Below are positions 19,486 through 28,973 of a stretch of 64,000 bases of DNA, one piece after another. Location of the stretch: positions 558,001 to 622,000 of the forward strand of contig JASNGC010000002.1 of NCBI GenBank assembly GCA_038659295.1. Direction: 5' to 3'. This DNA comes from Enterocytospora artemiae (Eukaryota; Microsporidia). The notes under the pieces were generated by a model that was given only the letters and a program-made list of their open reading frames with translations, ran no database searches and had not been told where the DNA came from. The position numbers were made by a program, and so were the translations under genes. How positions within the stretch are numbered: position 1 is the stretch's first letter; the number at the start of each line of letters is the position of its first letter.

Positions 19486-19917
19486 AGACAAGCTTAGATT
19501 ATCAATGTGAAGATTGGTTATAATTGAATACAATGTGCAGAAATCAGTATTTGGAGATTTTGACCCTGCACATACAATTTTTATTTGACAAATCGTTATT
19601 CCATATATTACTGCTATGTAAATGACCCTAAATAACTTAATACTTATAGCTATCAACAGTAAAGATTTTTTAAAGTGAGTAGTAAATAGTTGAGTTTTCC
19701 TCGTATGCTCTGGAACATTTATTCGCAACTCTCCATAAAATTAGTCAATTTTTAGACCTATGATTTTCATCCTTAAATTGAAAGGGCAATACTCTCTTTA
19801 AGTAGTTATGCTGTTAGGATCCCAAGATACGTCATTCCTGCAAAAAAATTTTAACATCGTGAAACTATCATCAAAAATTAGCGTGTTGTTTTGAAAAGTT
19901 TGTAACCCTACACTTCA
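19486..19917. other. Gene-free spacer
   Basis: About 430 bases. A 108-codon minus-strand frame overlaps the SWI5 end and enters this stretch; it has no C-rich start signal and looks like chance. The CCCTACACTTCA before 19918 belongs to the next gene. Confidence 0.5.
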
Positions 19918-21501
19918 ATGATGAATGGTATTGTAGAAGAGCAAATTTTAGAATATAAATTCTATAAGAATGCTGATTATTTTTTAGTGAGGTGGTCTGA
20001 CGGCTCAGAATCGTGGATGAAACTAACCAATATAAGTGCAAAAAGTTTGATATGCGATTTTATCCATGTTTGTCTCCTTGCACTTAGAGATAAAAAAAAG
20101 AGAGAACAAGCAGAAGTACTAGAACAGAATAAAAAAATATTTGCTGATGAATTATGGCAGCGTAATGCAAGGAACGAAAGTATGAGATACGAAATGGAGA
20201 AATCAAAAGAAAGAGATTTGATAACGAACATTATTGCTAACAGTGAAAATAAAAAGTGGTATTGCAAGGAAAATGAAGGGACAGATATAAAACGAAAGCA
20301 AGGGATAAATTACCACTCCGCTTCCAATATAAGCTACATCATCCCCAATTTACCCAGGCAGGAAGACAATTTTTTGAATCGACAGGCTATTAATCGTGTT
20401 GCAATCACTTATGTGAATATTGTACACATTGATAAAGTGTTGACAACTTTTGCATACCATTCGTCACCAACCAATTCCACTATTGAAATTGATATTTCAA
20501 AGTCAATATTTGTCAATGAAAGGCACCTAATCGCATACATTTACCAACTTTACTATTCTGAAAAGCAAACCATAAAGGTCTACGTTCCTTCCAAATTTAC
20601 AAATTGGGAGTGTATTGATTTTTCTGAATTGAAGTCTCACATGCAAAGCAAAGGACTCTTTATGCTTAGCTATCAGGGGGATTTTGTATATTTGTTATAT
20701 TTTTTGCGTAGTAATTCGATGCTCGGATTTCAAATTGATACAAGCTGTCTATTTTTAAGGATTAATCTGGATCAAAAACTGGAGGATATCCGGGACTCCA
20801 TTCTCAGTACCCAATATACTACAAACTGGTTTTCTAACTCATTCAAGGCAGGGATGTCTTATTTTGGAGACAAGCTTTTATCTGATTTTAGACTTGTTTT
20901 AGAGAACTCAAACCCAATATTCTATTTTGGAGAAAAAAATACATATAAAGGGAAATCTGTATTGAATTTTCTCGAGAGACACAGTATATTGAACAAATCC
21001 TTGGAGAATAAATCGGGCATTCTCGTTCAAGATTCGTACAAGAATTATTTTCACCAAATTCCTGATATTGACACATTGTTTTCCAAAAACGTAAAAATAT
21101 TCTTCAATACTGACTATTCACTTTTCGAGGTCTTAAAGAAGGGAGGTGTTGTTAACTTTTCTTCAGAATTCTTAGATACTGGATTTATTGATCACTTGTT
21201 CGATGGAATTGTTCTTTTGAAGGCTCATCCAGACTGGATAACAAGAATTTCATCGCTCCAATTTGGAATTTTCAAGAAGAGACTCTCTGTTATGGATATT
21301 CCTAGACAACTGAACAGCAGGCTTAAGGAGGCTTATAATTTTTTGAAATCCAATATTGTAAATAGCAATAAATCAGATCTGGAGTTTTTCAAAACCCTAC
21401 GGGACCAATATGCAATGAAGTACAGAAATATTTTACAAATATGTCTTGAACACCATGGACCATATGAGATTTCTATTCAAGAATTGCGTCTGATAATTTG
21501 A
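19918..21501 (+). CDS. Protein with N-terminal chromo/chromoshadow-like domain
   Basis: A 527-residue protein. Residues about 5-55 resemble a chromo or chromoshadow fold (VEEQILEYKFYKNADYFLVRW, then SWMKL and a closing helix). Only the central Trp of the methyl-lysine aromatic cage is seen; the first aromatic and the one after the Trp are missing, so a shadow-type or non-reader domain is more likely than a K9me reader. A highly charged helical segment follows (about 60-125). Then comes a long region of about 370 residues with an alternating strand/helix look that I cannot name. CCC lies about 9 nt before the double ATG. A chromatin role is inference. Confidence 0.6.
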   Translation: MMNGIVEEQILEYKFYKNADYFLVRWSDGSESWMKLTNISAKSLICDFIHVCLLALRDKKKREQAEVLEQNKKIFADELWQRNARNESMRYEMEKSKERDLITNIIANSENKKWYCKENEGTDIKRKQGINYHSASNISYIIPNLPRQEDNFLNRQAINRVAITYVNIVHIDKVLTTFAYHSSPTNSTIEIDISKSIFVNERHLIAYIYQLYYSEKQTIKVYVPSKFTNWECIDFSELKSHMQSKGLFMLSYQGDFVYLLYFLRSNSMLGFQIDTSCLFLRINLDQKLEDIRDSILSTQYTTNWFSNSFKAGMSYFGDKLLSDFRLVLENSNPIFYFGEKNTYKGKSVLNFLERHSILNKSLENKSGILVQDSYKNYFHQIPDIDTLFSKNVKIFFNTDYSLFEVLKKGGVVNFSSEFLDTGFIDHLFDGIVLLKAHPDWITRISSLQFGIFKKRLSVMDIPRQLNSRLKEAYNFLKSNIVNSNKSDLEFFKTLRDQYAMKYRNILQICLEHHGPYEISIQELRLII

Positions 21502-21804
21502 AGCTTTCAAAGATGATCAATAAATTATTTTAAATTCTAATTGAGTCTAACCGACTGCTCAATAAAGCATTTACCAAAACAAAAAGAATTGAAGTAATAA
21601 TCAACACAACAGTTATGGTTGCAAAGGTGAGCATACTTGTATTTTAATACGGACTGTTCATGATATAATGAATGCTATATAAATACTCATGGTGGAATCA
21701 GGCCAAATAGATAATGCTTATACTACATGAGCTTTGGTGCATATTTAGAATATGAAATTATCCTAGAGGCTTGACTTAATTATATAAGAATTTGAATACC
21801 CTCA
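21502..21804. other. Gene-free spacer
   Basis: About 300 bases, AT-rich, with an AATAAA-like signal (around 21518) shortly after the preceding stop codon. Nothing else is seen. Confidence 0.5.
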
Positions 21805-23136
21805 ATGGAAAGAGTTGGAATTACAAAATTTTACAACAATGAGGTTTCTTCTTGTGAAGGCTGCACAATTAAGGATAAATGCGAGGAATTCGTGGTTCAG
21901 GAAGTTAATTCTGAAGGTTACATCTGCCAGTTTGATACCCTACTTAATTTAGAAAAATATCAATATGCAAAAGAAAAAATTTCTAATATTCCAAAAAATT
22001 TAGACAAGAATCAGAGAAAAGAAATATATAGTATTTTCCATTACTATCCCCTGAAAAATGTAAAAACAGTTAATGGTGAAATTGTTTTAATAGATTCTCT
22101 TGTCGATATTTTCAACTTTACGGTCATGAAATGCGATTTGAATACATCAGACATGATTGGGATTTTATCCAAAAGACTCGGAATACCCTATAACTCCATC
22201 CATATCTCTGGAAACAAAGATAAAAAAGCAGTAACATTCCAAGAAGTTAGTGCAGTTGTTTCATTTGATGTACTTTTTAATTATGCCAGGTCTTTAAATA
22301 GCAAGACCTTTCTAAACTATGAGAAGTACGGATACAGAAAAGACCACGACAGCATCAATAGCCAAATAGTAGACTTGATGTCAGAACATATCTCGATTCT
22401 TCCTCTAGAGGAATATTCGGAAAATATTAAGATATTTAATATCAGGAAAGGCCCAAATAAGAAGCTTGGATCCCATAATGGAAACGTTTTTACGATAAAA
22501 ATTACTGGATTGTCCGAATTAAAAACCGCTCCAAGGAAATTTATAAATTATTTCGGGCAACAGCGATTTGGTAAACATTTTAACAATCATCTGATTGGCA
22601 AGTCTATTTTAGAAAAATCTTATCAAGAAGCTGTGGATATGATTTTAGACAATGGCTTTTTGAATGAAAAGGGCGAACCGTGCAAAGAAAACGATGTTGC
22701 CTTATCGGACAGTAAAGTTCAAAAATATATTCGAAAGCAGCTTGAGAAGAAGTGCAAGCCTAAATATATCATTGAGGGATTAAATAGAGAATTTATAATG
22801 CTTTATCTCCATTCGTACCAGAGTTATTTGTTTAATGTGGAGATATCCAAAAAAATAGAGACCAGGAAATTTGATTCTACCGATAAAATAAAGGTTGGTG
22901 ATAAATTTGTGGATATTACCGAGGAGACAAAGATTGATGATATTTATGCAGAACTTAAGAAGCTACCAAGTAAATTTCTAAAAGGATCGAACAGAAAGAT
23001 TATTGAGGATTTCAAAGATTTCGATAGTTGGACAGAAGGTGGTTCGATTATTGTGAAATTCAAGCTAAATAACTCAGCATATGCTACTATGGCACTTAGG
23101 GAAATTATTGGAAATGCAGTCAACCGATTTGAATGA
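21805..23136 (+). CDS. PUS7: tRNA/mRNA pseudouridine synthase, TruD/Pus7 family
   Basis: Converts U to pseudouridine (U13 and U35 of certain tRNAs, and U35 of U2 snRNA in yeast). The 443-residue protein has the TruD catalytic motif as GNKDKKAVTFQEVS near residue 140, with the catalytic Asp. KLGSHNGNVFTIKI and NYFGQQRFG, which close the active site, follow. LYLHSYQSYLFN near residue 333 matches another family block. It is shorter than yeast Pus7 (676) but covers both core and TRUD domain. CCCTCA precedes the ATG. Confidence 0.93.
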   Translation: MERVGITKFYNNEVSSCEGCTIKDKCEEFVVQEVNSEGYICQFDTLLNLEKYQYAKEKISNIPKNLDKNQRKEIYSIFHYYPLKNVKTVNGEIVLIDSLVDIFNFTVMKCDLNTSDMIGILSKRLGIPYNSIHISGNKDKKAVTFQEVSAVVSFDVLFNYARSLNSKTFLNYEKYGYRKDHDSINSQIVDLMSEHISILPLEEYSENIKIFNIRKGPNKKLGSHNGNVFTIKITGLSELKTAPRKFINYFGQQRFGKHFNNHLIGKSILEKSYQEAVDMILDNGFLNEKGEPCKENDVALSDSKVQKYIRKQLEKKCKPKYIIEGLNREFIMLYLHSYQSYLFNVEISKKIETRKFDSTDKIKVGDKFVDITEETKIDDIYAELKKLPSKFLKGSNRKIIEDFKDFDSWTEGGSIIVKFKLNNSAYATMALREIIGNAVNRFE

Positions 23137-23231
23137 ACCTTATTGATTTACTATTATTCTGCCTCCAATATCAGTATAAGAGTATATATTATAATTTTAG
23201 AGGTGAAAAGCTATTTATTTTTCCAAAGCCG

Positions 23232-23873
23232 CTAACAGCACCAACTTCCCTGTGTTTTCTGTTTAGAATGTAGACTCAGCTTTTTGCCTTTTAAATCTTC
23301 TCTACGGATTTCCTTCTTTTGGCTTGGAATGTCTTTGATTTTTTTTCTATCATAAACTTCTCTAAGAAATTTCTCAAATGCTTCGTTGATATTTAGTCCT
23401 GATTTTGCAGAGGTTTCATAAAATGCCAAGTTATTTGCAATTGCTGCATCTCGACCTTCCTCCATTGTTAATTCTCTTTCTGAGGTTTTGTCTGCCTTGT
23501 TTCCAAGCAACATTATCGGAATATTTTCTACACAAGCCTCCTTCAGATTTTTAAGCCAAATGTTTGTGGCTTTTTGAAGGCTATCTTTTTTGGCTACATC
23601 ATAAACTATAACAGCCCCACATGCGCCTCTATAGTATGCGGAAATGATTGCATGGTATCTTTCTTGGCCGGCAGTATCCCATATCTGTGCCTTAATAGAT
23701 GAATCATTAAATCTGAACATTTTGGTTCCAAATTCAACACCAATCGTAGGGTTTGAGTTACCCAGAAACTTTCCCTGGGTTAATCTAGCAAGGATATTTG
23801 TTTTTCCTACATTGGATTCCCCGATAAGTACAATTTTAAACAAATAATCAAAACTATCTATTCTAGCTGCCAT
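23232..23873 (-). CDS. YPT31: Rab GTPase, Rab11/Ypt31-like
   Basis: A 213-residue Rab with P-loop GESNVGKTN, switch I TIGVEFGTKMF, KAQIWDTAGQERY followed by HAIISAYYRGACGAVIVYD, GNKAD, ETSAKSG, and a C-terminal CC. The AQIWDTAGQERY-x-AI-x-SAYYRGA block is characteristic of Rab11 (recycling endosome and trans-Golgi). It differs clearly from the Rab1-like protein elsewhere in the window. Before the prenyl Cys lies a long Lys-rich hypervariable tail. The ATG lacks a CCC signal. Confidence 0.92.
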   Translation of the reverse strand: MAARIDSFDYLFKIVLIGESNVGKTNILARLTQGKFLGNSNPTIGVEFGTKMFRFNDSSIKAQIWDTAGQERYHAIISAYYRGACGAVIVYDVAKKDSLQKATNIWLKNLKEACVENIPIMLLGNKADKTSERELTMEEGRDAAIANNLAFYETSAKSGLNINEAFEKFLREVYDRKKIKDIPSQKKEIRREDLKGKKLSLHSKQKTQGSWCC

Positions 23874-24241
23874 GAGGTTGTTGCGGTTGTTTGATTAAGT
23901 CTGAAATGAGTCGTTTGTTTCAGGATAAAACAGCTTATTTTAAAACATTCTAAAACAGCACTGGGTAGTGTACATATTATTGGGTGTAGGCTTTTAACCA
24001 TTGCATTCAGAACAGTATTATAAAAATATCTTCCTACTCTGTGGTTGATCATTGATACTTTGCACTTCAGATGATTAAATTAAACTGTATTATTCAAATA
24101 GACATTTCAAACTTTATCGCAAGAATGAATGTAGCGGGTATTTTAAAAATGATTTGTTAGTCAGTAGTGGTTTCTAATTATATTAGAATTGCTATGGATA
24201 ATAATGGTGTCTGGATTATTAATACTCCTAAAGTAGTTTAT
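23874..24241. other. Gene-free AT-rich spacer
   Basis: Nothing with coding character is seen. Similarity to the minus strand of the 43-44 kb region begins at about 24242; any older similarity before that is too weak to read by eye. Confidence 0.5.
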
Positions 24242-26160
24242 CTAATCCATGTCAAAATTCTATACAAATCATAAGGAAATGTAGAAGAGATTTCAAGCAT
24301 CATATTTCTTATCTACAAATAATTTAATACTATATATGATTTGTTATCCTTCACGATGCTACAGATAATTCTGCTCATCTTAACTCATACCTGTTTGATA
24401 TTTTAAAATGATTATAATTCTGAAATACCATATTTAAATCGCCTTAATATAATCTGAAATTAATAGAAATTTATACATATATGATACAAAGAGACTATTA
24501 AATACTTGACCTGTCTAGTTAAATAACTATATGAGTTGTTTTGTCGAAACATTCTTATACAGTATAAACAGTCTGTCTTTATCATTATAGTATTAATTTG
24601 TCATATGGGATATTTATGATTAATCCAAAATTTACAGATGATTTTTCAATTCGTTGATTTCATACTTAAAGTATTGGTATTCAGAAACCTGAACAATTAA
24701 GAGAAACAACATTCAATATTCCAGTATTTTATACTTTGATGAAAACTTTCTACAATCTGCAAAATCAATATCCGAATGTGTGATTTCGATTATTTAAAAT
24801 GAAAACAACCAACCCACAAATATGTTGGCAACATATATGATTGCGGTGTGTAATTTTTATCTTGTGGAAAATAGTGATTTAACTATGTATGTACCTAATC
24901 GTGCAACAATACCTGTTGATGATGATACATATAAAACCTATGACTATATCGATAATGATAACAAAATTCCATCCAGTTATATGCTCGTTTGTCCAGATGA
25001 ATATGTACCAAAAATCGTGTCGAATAATGATTATTGAATCGGGATTTATCTGGATGCTCGAGTAAAGAATCAATTAGTTGTGCATATGATTTCAATACAG
25101 AAGGGATAATTTAACCTGGATGTCGAGCAGTTTGTAAGAATTGGCTTTATCCAAAGATTGTTCCAATATCTGATGATACCCATATTCAAAGTGGGAAGAT
25201 TCTGCCTGGATACGAGTTTGCTTGCGGAGATGGATCTAAACTACAAATTAGAGCGGCAGATGATTATTCACCAATAGGTGTTCCAATTCCAACGCCATCA
25301 TTAGATCAGGATTTTTCTAATGATAAGACTTATAATACAAAGAGTCTTCCGAGTTTAAATGAAGATTCAATTTATTGTGCATATGTTTTCAAAACGGAAG
25401 GAATAATTTCACCCGAATGCCTGCCAGCCTGTAAGGATGGCAATTCCCCTATAGCCATTCCAATACTTGATAGAAGTTATCATGAAGATACAATCTTAAA
25501 AAGCAAACTAATCAGAGCTAGTTTTGATGCTAAATCTGGACATAGATATCTTTCACTTATCTCGGATATGTCGATGATGCTATTACTAAGGGAATTGACA
25601 CCATGCCAGTGGATACTTCTCACGATTATTGTTTTCACAGTTATACTTTTAATTATCCACTACTGCCCTGACTTCATTTCCCAAGAACTATTTATGATTT
25701 AGCTTTGGTTCTTAGTATATGGTGGGGATGTGTGTTATCTGTCAATTTCATGATTCTAACATAATTTTTGTAAATTCCGTTCTATCCCATCCTAGTGGCT
25801 TATAATAACATTATTGACTCAATAATAAATAATTATTAATTTTATCTAAAAAATTTCAGTGAGATTTAAGTCAAATCCTTACAACCCGATTACAAACAAT
25901 TTATCTTCTCTATTGGCACAACTTGATATGTTACCTTCATAATGGTTATTATTTTTTAGTTATAATGTTGATCTATCAGTATATCCTAATCAATTCCATA
26001 AATACTTGTTAATATATTATCAAATACACTATTCTAACTTCTCTATGTTATTTAATCTGGTTCCTATGTATTTTTTGAATTTTACTGACTAATCACTACT
26101 ACATATAACATCCAATGGTTTTGTGATTCTACAATAATATATGATAAACACATATAGTAG
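24242..26160 (+). repeat. Inverted duplication, arm A
   Basis: This segment pairs, in reverse complement, with 43077-44199. The core 24380-24998 is nearly identical to 43442-44026: I count four substitutions in 585 aligned bases plus one 34-bp gap. Outside the core, similarity continues at a visibly lower level (roughly three quarters identical by eye) on both sides: 24242-24330 against the 44 kb end, and about 25810-26160 against 43077-43350. The middle part, 24999 to about 25800, has no counterpart in the other arm. The arms are 16.9 kb apart. Confidence 0.9.
24822..25702 (+). pseudogene. Decayed surface-protein gene with repeat ectodomain
   Basis: The first frame (24822-25037, ATG preceded by CCC) gives a hydrophobic start (MLATYMIAVCNFYLV) and an Asp/Tyr-rich segment. 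After a frameshift near 25030 the coding character continues in another frame to the TAG at 25700-25702, interrupted by one TAA at 25112-25114. That frame holds two copies of a unit of roughly 90 residues, seen as SISCAYDFNTEGII and SIYCAYVFKTEGII followed by Cys pairs. It ends in a C-terminal membrane span (WILLTIIVFTVILLIIHYC). The TAA lies where the second unit has TCA, so it is a single-base nonsense change. The product was probably a secreted, membrane-anchored protein of unknown function. Confidence 0.8.
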
Positions 26161-26286
26161 TTCAATACCAAGTTGTTATGGTGAATTTATTTTCAGCAAA
26201 TTATGATGAATATTATTCAAAATAAAAGTGAAACCTTATCTATTATATTCCAAGATACTAAAAAGTTTTGAAAAATTTACTCCTAA
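25703..26286. other. Non-coding flank of arm A
   Basis: No gene is seen. From about 25810 the sequence is a diverged match, in inverted orientation, to 43077-43350. Confidence 0.6.
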
Positions 26287-27066
26287 ATGTATGCAAGGAT
26301 ACCTACACCCAACAAGATTCTTTGTTTGACTGCAATAGATTCTATTTTTTATTCTGGTGACAATCGTGGAAATTTATCAGAAATTGATCCTTCGAAAAAT
26401 CAAATGCGAACAGTAGATAAAGCCAATTTTCCAATTTCTGCTGTGTGTGTTGGCAAGAAAAAGTTTTGTGGGAATTGGAATGGTGATATATATTGCATTG
26501 AGACATCAGCCAAGGTTAATCTAGGGAGTGGAATAATCAAAGGACTAGTAATATTCAAGGAAAAACTTGTCGCCGGAATAGAGAAAAAGATTTACATTCT
26601 GAGCCAGGATCTAGAAGTGTTAGAACAATATGAAACCAAGCAAAAAGTTCAATGCATGTATAAAGTGGATGAGAAAAATGTCATAATTGGATGTAGCTTA
26701 GGATACTTGGGAACTTATGATGGGTCTTCTTATCACCTTCTTAGAAGATCTAAACATGAGCAAAACATATTGTCTATTGCATCAATAGATGGCAAAATTG
26801 TTACAGGTTCATGTGATGGAACAGTCAGGATAGAAGATGAAAAGATATATGAGGGTGATCAATGGGTTAGATCAGTTTGCTCTTGTGAATTATTCTCATC
26901 TGGAAATAATGTAATTAGAAATAATAAGATTCTCTTTTCACATAATGATCATGCCACTGCTATCAAAGAGAATGATAAGTATATTGTTTCTGTTGGACTT
27001 GATGGTTGCATAATAATCTATTCGAAGAGCGAAAATTACTCCGACGATAAGGTTGGATCAAACTAG
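26287..27066 (+). CDS. WD-repeat-like beta-propeller protein
   Basis: A 259-residue protein of short repeated beta-strand segments with G-D/N turns, such as YSGDNRGNLSEI, CGNWNGDIYCI, IGCSLGYLGTY, VTGSCDGTVRI and VSVGLDGCIIIYS. Canonical WD dipeptides are mostly lost. Five to seven blades can be drawn, spaced about 40 residues, which fits one small propeller with nothing else attached. I cannot name the family; reduced WDR55/Jip5 or a similar nucleolar protein are possibilities. CCTAA stands before the ATG, a weak form of the start signal. Confidence 0.75.
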   Translation: MYARIPTPNKILCLTAIDSIFYSGDNRGNLSEIDPSKNQMRTVDKANFPISAVCVGKKKFCGNWNGDIYCIETSAKVNLGSGIIKGLVIFKEKLVAGIEKKIYILSQDLEVLEQYETKQKVQCMYKVDEKNVIIGCSLGYLGTYDGSSYHLLRRSKHEQNILSIASIDGKIVTGSCDGTVRIEDEKIYEGDQWVRSVCSCELFSSGNNVIRNNKILFSHNDHATAIKENDKYIVSVGLDGCIIIYSKSENYSDDKVGSN

Positions 27067-27822
27067 TGGTTTGAAGAAAATATTGAATGAAAAGACACTG
27101 TTTATTCCCATAATATGACTTTTATTTGAATTTTAACTCAAATCTCTTTTTAAATACATTAACCTCTTAATAACACAGATGCACTGGTGTCTTAATTGGT
27201 AAGAATTTGATTCCTATCAATTTGTAACAAAAATGTTATTTTTTATGATCAGAGCCTTGTGAGTCTTTTGTATAGTCAAAAATCTAGCTTATGATCAATT
27301 AGTTAACAATATAGTATTGAGAAAATATTATACATCGTACATATTCAAGAGTATTGAATTGAAATCATGGTTACTATTATTCATTTGCTTGCCTAACAAA
27401 ATACTCTGAAGGATGATATGTTACATAATAAAGATATCCGAATAAAATTTAAAATAAAATGGAAAGCTTCCAATACCTTCATAGTGTCCAAAGTTTATAG
27501 ATTCATTTATTAACCTATCTCACGAGACTATTAAATTCTCATACGGATTATCGATATTTTAAATAATCTCATGAGACTTTAAGACACAGAGTACCGAAAA
27601 ATTATATAGTTTTGGGCAATCCGATTAAATTAAAGATTTATAAAGGAGGTTATATATTTTAGAGGTGATTGAGAACATATTATTACTATCTACACTAATT
27701 AAGATTTCTTCAAGACATTTAAATAGCCGTATGCTTTGAATTTGGAAACTTTCATACATAATCTAAAACAGAGATATTCAAGGCTGCAATTGTTAGCTTT
27801 CGTTTTTTCTGAAACCCAAAAC
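27067..27822. other. Gene-free AT-rich spacer
   Basis: About 750 bases without a credible gene. The open frame of the phosphatase extends to 27736 through a TTG, but this part lacks an ATG and precedes the CCC signal, so it is counted as leader. Confidence 0.5.
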
Positions 27823-28710
27823 ATGGAAAATATTTTTGAGAAGAATATTTTCTCAATAATGCTAGAAAAAATATTGAGGAAGAAAACCCTTTCAGAATAT
27901 GAAGTTAATATCATATGCTCTAAAGTAGTGGAAATATTGATTTGTGAGCCTAATATTCCATACGTTTTCAGTCCTATAGCAATTATTGGGGATATTCATG
28001 GCCAGTTTGATGATTTGGTTAAACTAATTGAAATAAAAGGAATACCTGATAAGTTTAAGTATATCTTCTTGGGAGATTATGTAGATCGGGGAGACAACTC
28101 AATGGGCTGCATCATGCTGCTCTTCATATACAAAATTTTATATCCAGATAGGATATATCTTATTAGAGGTAATCATGAACAAAGACAGATTAACAGAATA
28201 TATGGGTTCTATGACGAAATAGTACACATATACGGGATGGAACACTTGTGGAACACGATAAATGATGTTTTTGCATTTCTTAATATTGGGTGCATTGTGG
28301 ACAGAAAATACCTGTGCTTGCATGGAGGAATTTCTAATAGAATTTCAATTTCTAATCTCCAAAAAATTGATAGATTTCAACCTATCAAAGAGGGGGATTT
28401 GTTTAATGATGTTTTGTGGAGTGATCCCGGAGATACGGCTGAATGTGTACCTAATCAGAGGGGATGTGGAGTAATGTTTGGGCTGGATACTGCAAAGCAG
28501 TTCATTATGGAAAACAATATTGACTTGATTATTCGTTCACACCAGTGTGTTCAGAAAGGATACCAGTTTGATCTGGAAAGTCTTGTTCTAACTGTCTGGA
28601 GTGCTCCAAACTATATGAATCGGGGAATAAATCCTGGAACTGTATTAGTGTTAGAGCCGGATTTGCCAATAACAGTAGATAGCTTTAGATTTTACAGAAG
28701 ACCTCTATAA
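27823..28710 (+). CDS. PP2A-like Ser/Thr phosphatase catalytic subunit
   Basis: A 295-residue PPP-family phosphatase with all metal and catalytic motifs: GDIHGQ, GDYVDRG, RGNHE, LHGG, the later His in RSHQCVQKG, and SAPNY. The RQINRIYGFYDE segment places it in the PP2A/PP4/PP6 subgroup. The C-terminus ends YRRPL rather than the methylated DYFL of PP2A, so regulation by leucine methylation is still conceivable but PP2A proper is doubtful. The chosen ATG follows CCCAAAAC; a longer frame has only a TTG start. Confidence 0.92.
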   Translation: MENIFEKNIFSIMLEKILRKKTLSEYEVNIICSKVVEILICEPNIPYVFSPIAIIGDIHGQFDDLVKLIEIKGIPDKFKYIFLGDYVDRGDNSMGCIMLLFIYKILYPDRIYLIRGNHEQRQINRIYGFYDEIVHIYGMEHLWNTINDVFAFLNIGCIVDRKYLCLHGGISNRISISNLQKIDRFQPIKEGDLFNDVLWSDPGDTAECVPNQRGCGVMFGLDTAKQFIMENNIDLIIRSHQCVQKGYQFDLESLVLTVWSAPNYMNRGINPGTVLVLEPDLPITVDSFRFYRRPL

Positions 28711-28973
28711 AGAGATTCTGTAGGGTGTCTTTGCAATTAATTGAATGATTAAATTTGATGGTATTTTATTAGTTTCCTGGCCATTGGTGTTGAATTCATT
28801 TAACTGACTTAAATCTGTATCAGATGCATAAATCGACAAAATAAGACTATGAGAACTCTGTATATATGCCACTTTAAAATTTGGTAGTATGATACCCAGC
28901 AGTCATTATCAAGTTTGATTATTAAAATATTCTTGCTTTTTAAAAACAAATGTTTCATAATTTTGAATCCCAA

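Noticed and set aside
19402..19728. 108-codon minus-strand frame
   Set aside because: It overlaps the SWI5 gene antisense and has no start signal; composition looks like chance.
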